Assembly: GCF_001043055.1 (NCBI RefSeq)
Contig: NZ_JYLF01000011.1
Span: forward strand, 1-64,000
DNA from: Pseudomonas weihenstephanensis
GTDB taxonomy: Bacteria; Pseudomonadota; Gammaproteobacteria; Pseudomonadales; Pseudomonadaceae
DNA: 64,000 nt
Reading direction: 5' to 3'
In this document: in pieces, positions 60,601-64,000 of the stretch
Layout of the letters: each line of letters opens with the position of its first letter
Position numbering within the stretch: position 1 is the first letter of the stretch
The notes under the pieces: model-generated
Told to the model about the DNA's origin: nothing
Database searches by the model: none
Seen by the model: the letters and a program-made list of their open reading frames with translations, nothing else
Position numbers and translations under genes: made by a program

Positions 60601-63600
60601 CCAGGCGTCAATCAGGATGTGGTGGTTGCTGAGGATGAACCAGTAATGACCGGCGCGGCGGCGAATCAGACGCAGGTTGAAGGGCGGCGTGTTGAGCAGG
60701 TCGAATCCTTCGGCGCGGTCCTGGGCCAACAGCGCTTGCAGCGCGGTTTCGTGCTCGGCTTCGGGGCGCCCGGTCCAGTCGTGGACTTGAACCTTGGGCG
60801 CGGCATCGCGGTGAATGATTTGCAGCATCTGCCCGTCATCGTCCAGGCTGAAGGACGCGCGCAAGGCATCGTGACGCTGGGCCACGGCGTGCCAGGCCGC
60901 CGTGAAGCGCGGCAGGTCGATGTCACTGTCAATGATGTAGCGGTCTTGCATGAAGTAGATGCCCGAACCCGGCTCAAGCAAGGTGTGCACCAGCAAACCC
61001 TGTTGCATCGGCGACAACGGGTAGATGTCTTCAATGGCGCTGGCAGGCACTTTGAGGCTGTCCAGCTGCTGCTGGGTGAGACGCGCCAGCGGGAAGTCGG
61101 AGGGGGTCATGCCGCCCGTTTCATGGGTCACGCAATGCTCGATCAGCGCACACAGCTCCTGCTGGTAGTCCTCAACCAGCGCTTCAAGGGTGTGCGCGTC
61201 GAACATCTCGCGGCTGTAGGTCCATTGCAGGTTCAACTCGCCGCCGTACACCTGGCCCTCGATGCTCAGCCAGTTGGCCAACGGTGCGTCTTGGTCTTGA
61301 GCCTGGCCCGCGCTTTCGGCAGCCGGGACAAACAGGGCCTGTTCATCAAACTGGCGGTCGAACTGCCCCAAGTAGTTGAACGTGATGCGCGGGGTAGGCA
61401 GCGCCGCCAGTTGCGCCCCCGCCGCCTCGCCTGCCAGATAACGCAACAGGCCGTAACCGACGCCTTTGTCCGGCACGCTGCGCAGTTGCTCCTTGATGGC
61501 TTTGATCGACTCGCCCAGCCCGGCCGCGGGGGTGAGTTGCACCGGGAACAGGCTGGTGAACCAGCCCACCGTGCGCGACAGGTCCACGTCAGCAAACAGC
61601 TCTTCGCGGCCATGACCTTCGAGCTGAATCAGGCTGCTGGCGTGACCGCTCCAGCGGCAGATCACCCGTGCCAATGCCGTCAGTAACAGGTCGTTGACCT
61701 GAGTGCGGTACGTGGCCGGGGCCACTTGCAGCAACTGACGGGTGCGTTCAGCGTCCAGGGTCAGCTCGACCTTTTGTGCGTGTCGCGTGCGCAGCCCCGC
61801 CTCGAGGTGATCGCGGGGCAGTTCGTGGGGCGCAGCCGCCAACTGGGCTTGCCACAGCGCCAGCTCCGGTAGTCGTGCATGCGCCTCCTCGGCAAGCCGC
61901 GCGGTCCAGGCCTGATAGGCGCTGGTCTTGGGCTGAGGCGCGTGGGACGGCTGGGCATAAAACTGCTGCAAGTCTTCAAGCAATACCCGCCATGAAACAC
62001 CGTCTACCGCCAAGTGGTGGATCACCAGCAGCAGGCGTTGCGTGTGGTCGGGCATGTCAACCAGCAGCGCACGCAACAATGGCCCCTGTTGCAGATCGAG
62101 GCTGCGCTGGGCGTGCTCGCACAAGGCGTTGAGTTCATCGGTGCCAGCCGCCGCTTTGTGCCACAGCAGGCTGTCGGCTGACAGGTCGGCATAGGCTTGC
62201 TGCCAACGGCCATCGTGCTGCTCGAAACGCAGGCGCAGAGCATCGTGATGGCGCAACAGTTGGCGCAACGCCTGTTCCAGCGGCGCCGCCTCTAGCGGTT
62301 GGCGCGGCTGCAACAGCAACGCCTGGTTCCAGTGATGAGGGGCGGGCATCGCCTGCTCGAAAAACCATTGCTGCACCGGGGCCAACGCCACGGCACCGTG
62401 GGCGATGCCTTGGTCAATGGCGGTGTGCGTGCTCAGTTCGGCGACCCGCGCCAGGCTGCGAATGGTCTGGTGCTGGAACAGGTCACGCGGGCTGAAGGCG
62501 ATACCGGCCTGACGCGCGCGGCTGACCACTTGAATCGAGATGATCGAATCGCCGCCAAGCGCGAAAAAGTTGTCGTCAACGCCAAGGGGCGAGACACCCA
62601 GCACCGTCTGCCAAATGTCGGCCAGTCGTTGCTCCAGTTCAGTGGCGGGCGCGGTGTAATCCTGCTGCGCAGACGACAGGTCGGGGCGCGGCAGAGCGCG
62701 GCGCTCCAGTTTGCCATTGGGCGAGAGTGGCAGTTGCTCCAGGCTGATCCAGTGGCCGGGCACCATGTATTCGGGCAATCCGCGCAGCAGATGCGCCGCC
62801 AGCGCGGCCTGCCAGTCCCCTGCCGTGGCCGGGTCTTGGAGCACCACGTAAGCCACCAGCTGCTTGCCATCGAGCACCAGCGCCACGGCTTCGCGCACCG
62901 CCGCGTGCTCAGCCAGACGCGCTTCGATTTCGCCCATTTCGATCCGCAGGCCGCGCAGCTTGACCTGATGGTCGAGGCGGCCCAGGTACTCAATCACCCC
63001 GTCCACCCGCTGGCGCACAAGGTCGCCGGTGCGGTACAGGCGTTCGCCCTGATTGAACGGGCATGGCACAAAACGCTCGGCGGTCAGACCCGGGCGGCGA
63101 TGATAATTGCGTGCCAGACCGGCACCGCCCAGGTACAGCTCGCCCGCCACCCCCAGTGCCACGGGGGACAGGTCAGCATCCAGCACCAGCGTGCGCAGGT
63201 TGGCGATGGGCAGGCCAATCGGCACACTGGCGGCGCCTTCATCGACACAGGTCCAGTGGGTCACGTCGATGGCGGCTTCGGTCGGGCCGTACAGGTTGTA
63301 CAGCTCGGTGCCCGGCAGTTTGGCGAACACCTGTTGTTGCGCGTCGACCGCCAGCGCCTCACCGCTGCACACGATGCGGCGCAGGCTGGTGCAGTGCTCA
63401 ACCCCGGTCTCGTGGATAAAGGCTTGCAGCATCGACGGCACGAAATGCACGGTGCTGACCTGATGCTGGCGCAGGGTCTCAATCAGGCGCAGCGGCTCGC
63501 GATGCTCGCCCGGTTGCGCCACTACCAGCCGCGCGCCGGTGAGCAACGGCCAAAAGAATTCCCACACCGACACGTCAAAACTGAACGGGGTTTTTTGCAG

Positions 63601-64000
63601 CACCGTGTCGTGCTCGTTCAAACCGTAGGCTTGCTGCATCCAGCATAGGCGGTTAACCAGTGCGGCATGGGTGTTGCCCGCGCCCTTGGGGCGACCGGTA
63701 GAACCTGAGGTGTAAATCACGTAGGCCAGGTGCCGGGCATCCTGCGCCAGGTTCAGGTTGCTGTCGTCATCGTCTTGCAGCGTCTCGACAGCCTGATCGA
63801 GAGCGATGACCTGAATACCCGCCACCGGCAAGTGGGTCAGCAGCGCTTGCTGCGTCAGCAACAACCCGATGCCGCTGTCCTCAATCATGTAACTCAGGCG
63901 TTCCTGCGGGTACTCCGGGTCCAACGGCACATACGCACCGCCGGCCTTGAGGATGGCCAGCAGGCCGACCACCATCTCGACCGAACGCTCAAGTGCAATG
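54637..64000 (-). CDS. NRPS upstream subunit (5' part outside window)
   Basis: A partial synthetase; the frame is open to the window edge, where it reads [20 protein letters not shown], the middle of an adenylation domain, so the in-frame ATG at 63975 is not a start. Visible order: A-T-E / C-A-T / C-A-T. First A (to about 62,700): FDVSVWEF, pocket D-V-W-H-V-S-L-I-D (Ser); T LGGDSIIS near 62,550; [11 protein letters not shown] near 62,010 (D-Ser). Second C has NHHILIDAW near 60,610; A with FDISVWQF and [10 protein letters not shown], pocket D-I-W-E-L-T-A-D-D (basic residue, possibly Dab); T LGGHSLLV near 58,010. Third [10 protein letters not shown] near 57,440; A pocket D-F-W-N-I-G-M-V-H (Thr); T LGGHSLLA near 54,830. 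It ends after the T domain with [12 protein letters not shown], a likely docking tail for the downstream synthetase, which it overlaps by one base. Substrates are read by eye. Confidence 0.9.
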   Translation of the reverse strand, partial: IALERSVEMVVGLLAILKAGGAYVPLDPEYPQERLSYMIEDSGIGLLLTQQALLTHLPVAGIQVIALDQAVETLQDDDDSNLNLAQDARHLAYVIYTSGSTGRPKGAGNTHAALVNRLCWMQQAYGLNEHDTVLQKTPFSFDVSVWEFFWPLLTGARLVVAQPGEHREPLRLIETLRQHQVSTVHFVPSMLQAFIHETGVEHCTSLRRIVCSGEALAVDAQQQVFAKLPGTELYNLYGPTEAAIDVTHWTCVDEGAASVPIGLPIANLRTLVLDADLSPVALGVAGELYLGGAGLARNYHRRPGLTAERFVPCPFNQGERLYRTGDLVRQRVDGVIEYLGRLDHQVKLRGLRIEMGEIEARLAEHAAVREAVALVLDGKQLVAYVVLQDPATAGDWQAALAAHLLRGLPEYMVPGHWISLEQLPLSPNGKLERRALPRPDLSSAQQDYTAPATELEQRLADIWQTVLGVSPLGVDDNFFALGGDSIISIQVVSRARQAGIAFSPRDLFQHQTIRSLARVAELSTHTAIDQGIAHGAVALAPVQQWFFEQAMPAPHHWNQALLLQPRQPLEAAPLEQALRQLLRHHDALRLRFEQHDGRWQQAYADLSADSLLWHKAAAGTDELNALCEHAQRSLDLQQGPLLRALLVDMPDHTQRLLLVIHHLAVDGVSWRVLLEDLQQFYAQPSHAPQPKTSAYQAWTARLAEEAHARLPELALWQAQLAAAPHELPRDHLEAGLRTRHAQKVELTLDAERTRQLLQVAPATYRTQVNDLLLTALARVICRWSGHASSLIQLEGHGREELFADVDLSRTVGWFTSLFPVQLTPAAGLGESIKAIKEQLRSVPDKGVGYGLLRYLAGEAAGAQLAALPTPRITFNYLGQFDRQFDEQALFVPAAESAGQAQDQDAPLANWLSIEGQVYGGELNLQWTYSREMFDAHTLEALVEDYQQELCALIEHCVTHETGGMTPSDFPLARLTQQQLDSLKVPASAIEDIYPLSPMQQGLLVHTLLEPGSGIYFMQDRYIIDSDIDLPRFTAAWHAVAQRHDALRASFSLDDDGQMLQIIHRDAAPKVQVHDWTGRPEAEHETALQALLAQDRAEGFDLLNTPPFNLRLIRRRAGHYWFILSNHHILIDAWCRSLLLQDFFALYSGQRSLPPAARYRDFIQWLQEQGEREALQAWTQELAGFEQPTPLPFDRALRRQGGFSQIGDVYADLEVCQGRALRELAQRYQLTVNTLTQAAWALVLQRYSGLDEVLFGVTVAGRPINRPEMQDTVGLFINSIPLRMRLPRAGQQVSVREWLQGLFEHNLALREHEHLPLLQIQACSALDKGQSIFDSLFVYENAPVESAVVSGAEQISAKSDSARTHTNYPMTVVVYPGDALGLHLSYDKRFFDDATAERLLADFKRLLLAIGEHADGLFADLPVVDAGEREHVLQAGNQTARDYPLAHGYVRLFEAQCAAHPQQVVATCLDQRWTYRDLDTRANRLGHALIEAGVRVDQPVALLAERSLELLGMMLGSFKAGAAYLPLDPQLPARRLLDLLHLGQVPLLVASAACREQAHQILAQLAPAQRPQLRVWEEVQGARFSSAQPGIYTAPNNLAYVIFTSGSTGTPKGVMVEQAGMLNNQLSKKPYLDLGSADVIAQTASQSFDISVWQFLAAPLFGAQVDIVPNAIAHDPAALLAHVAARGISVLESVPSLIHSLLDEPQGSLAPLRWMLPTGEAMPPELARRWLQRYPRIGLVNAYGPAECSDDVALFRVDAASAEGAYLPIGLATDNNRLYVLDGGLQPVPTGVVGELYVAGTGVGRGYFGDPLRSASVFLPNPYAQQPGERLYRTGDLARRRADGQLEYVGRIDQQVKVRGFRIELGEIESRLRDLEGVREAAVVVQEGPIGKALVAFVVADDDAPHWNTLREHLKAGLKAQLPDYMVPLQWLHLDQLPLNANGKVDRKALPQAQAADWQREVVQPRAGIETLMASIWQDVLKLDAVGRDDNFFELGGHSLLVAQVVSRVRQQLSIELPLSSLFEYSVLSDFAARCAAQPQSVSQPLLRALPAGQAGVLSFAQQRQWILWQLDPDSAAYNLPAALRLKGVLNREALLRSFSDLQTRHATLRTTFTQDGEQARGVLHASLPLAVRELAVSAPGAAEIETLVAQEMRQPFDLRNGPLLRVLLLNVAAEEHVLVLTVHHIAADGWSMQVMVDEFCALYLAHVQGQAPQLPTLNIHYGDYAAWQRDWLQAGEGERQLSAWKAHLGTHPAPLELPSELTRPAIRSERGARLELLIEPELAAGLRQLAQQQSVTLFMLLLASYQTVLHRYSGQSTINVGVPNAGRSRLETEGLIGFFINTQVLRAEIDGQQTFASLLQQVKKAALWAQAHQELPFEQLVEALQPERSLSHSPLFQVLFNHQRQLGESVERSLPGLSVERMDWQQHTAQFDLALDTEEQGEQLHASLTYASDVYDAATMTQLGGHWLNLLRAVVREPQQRIAALELLEPCEQQALIEQWNPNVQRQPVAAALHQLFEAQAAAQPHAVALRWGDEGLSYADLNARSNRLARKLRELGVGPEVRVGIATERAIPLVVGVLAILKAGGAYVPLDPQYPAERLSFMIEDSGIALLLTQEHLLEHLPPRVGVQTLCLEHLALDAFSADNLANQTLPDTLAYVIYTSGSTGRPKGALLSHANVTRLLSATQQPFGFGAQDVWTLFHSYAFDFSVWELFGALCTGGRLVIVPYFISREPQAFHQLLCDEGVTVLNQTPTAFRQLLPIACQSTLPLALRWVIFGGEALDVSSLRPWYERFGDQSTTLVNMYGITETTVHVTFRALSPADLDAKVQSPIGRPLSDLSWYLLDSQLQPVAAGCAGELYIAGAGLARGYHGRTGLTAERFVPSPFAPGERLYRSGDLARQRADGNIDYLGRIDQQVKIRGFRIELGEIEACLKQQVGVAQAVLSVHPGTHGPQLCAYVVADQAPADPLAWREHLREALKVDLPDYMVPTHWRLLDALPLTGNGKLDRKALPPPDVEDWQRPYSAPVGELEQQLAAIWASVLNVERVGRHDNFFELGGHSLLAAQASARVELELGIELALRALFEAADLQAYAAVAQAQTPADNDGRLSALESLLDEMEIN

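Noticed and set aside
59854-61686. Plus-strand open frame of 610 codons
   Set aside because: Again antisense to conserved NRPS domains; low-complexity Gln/Val/Arg composition. Several similar frames across 42,900-64,000 were dismissed for the same reason.
54637-63975. NRPS gene starting at the ATG at 63975
   Set aside because: The frame continues upstream to the window edge in the middle of an adenylation domain, so the true start lies outside the window.
42902-64000. Lipopeptide (syringomycin/viscosin-type) synthetase
   Set aside because: Only one TE, pyoverdine-style C-domain start, and two Orn/Lys-like final pockets argue for a siderophore; not fully excluded because the starter module is outside the window.

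Overview
The window comes from a Pseudomonas chromosome, most likely of the fluorescens group. Core genes resemble Pseudomonas orthologues throughout (mntH, pbpG, ibpA with a ROSE-type leader, gltX followed by tRNA-Ala/tRNA-Glu genes), GC is high, Shine-Dalgarno sites are of the GGAG type, and the right third encodes pyoverdine-like peptide synthetases. It falls into three parts.

(1) Positions 1 to about 20,240 are the right end of a lambda-like prophage; the left end lies outside the window. A leftward late/replication arm on the minus strand runs from a Cro/YdaS-like gene through O-like and P-like replication genes, DUF3310, a Lar-like protein, an internal tyrosine recombinase and a Q-like antiterminator. 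It then passes three intrinsic terminators to a holin region, an HNH nuclease and the two terminase subunits. A CI/LexA-type repressor faces it across three operators spaced 24 bp apart. Two further copies of the same operator overlap a strong promoter near 9,600, which should drive a long rightward operon (9,836-20,128) of mostly uncharacterised genes. These include a membrane-anchored LuxR-type HTH protein, DUF2303, an SPFH lipoprotein, DUF2786, a DNA methyltransferase, an excisionase and the integrase. An AT-rich DUF2971 gene sits against the grain in this operon as a probable moron. The integrase abuts the 3' end of tRNA-Val(GAC), the probable attachment site.

(2) Positions 20,240-42,800 are ordinary chromosome: puuB-like oxidase, TerC-family protein, nhaR, an MFS exporter, sstT, yceH, a shikimate-dehydrogenase-like gene, azlCD, a Dps-like protein, an rRNA-type methyltransferase, pbpG, ibpA with heat-shock promoter and RNA thermometer, dusC, a thioesterase, a duplicated tRNA-Ala/tRNA-Glu cluster, gltX, mntH and an HSL-type esterase flanked by palindromes. 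Several very small genes with good ribosome-binding sites are present.

(3) Positions 42,902-64,000 are two overlapping (TGATG) non-ribosomal peptide synthetase genes on the minus strand; the upstream one is cut by the window edge. Domain order in direction of synthesis is A-T-E / C-A-T / C-A-T // C-A-T-E / C-A-T / C-A-T-TE. Pocket residues read by eye suggest D-Ser, a basic residue (Dab?), Thr, D-Ser, then two residues with nearly the same unusual pocket (ornithine/lysine type is my inference), released by one thioesterase. The style is that of a pyoverdine side-chain assembly line. Substrates and product are predictions only.
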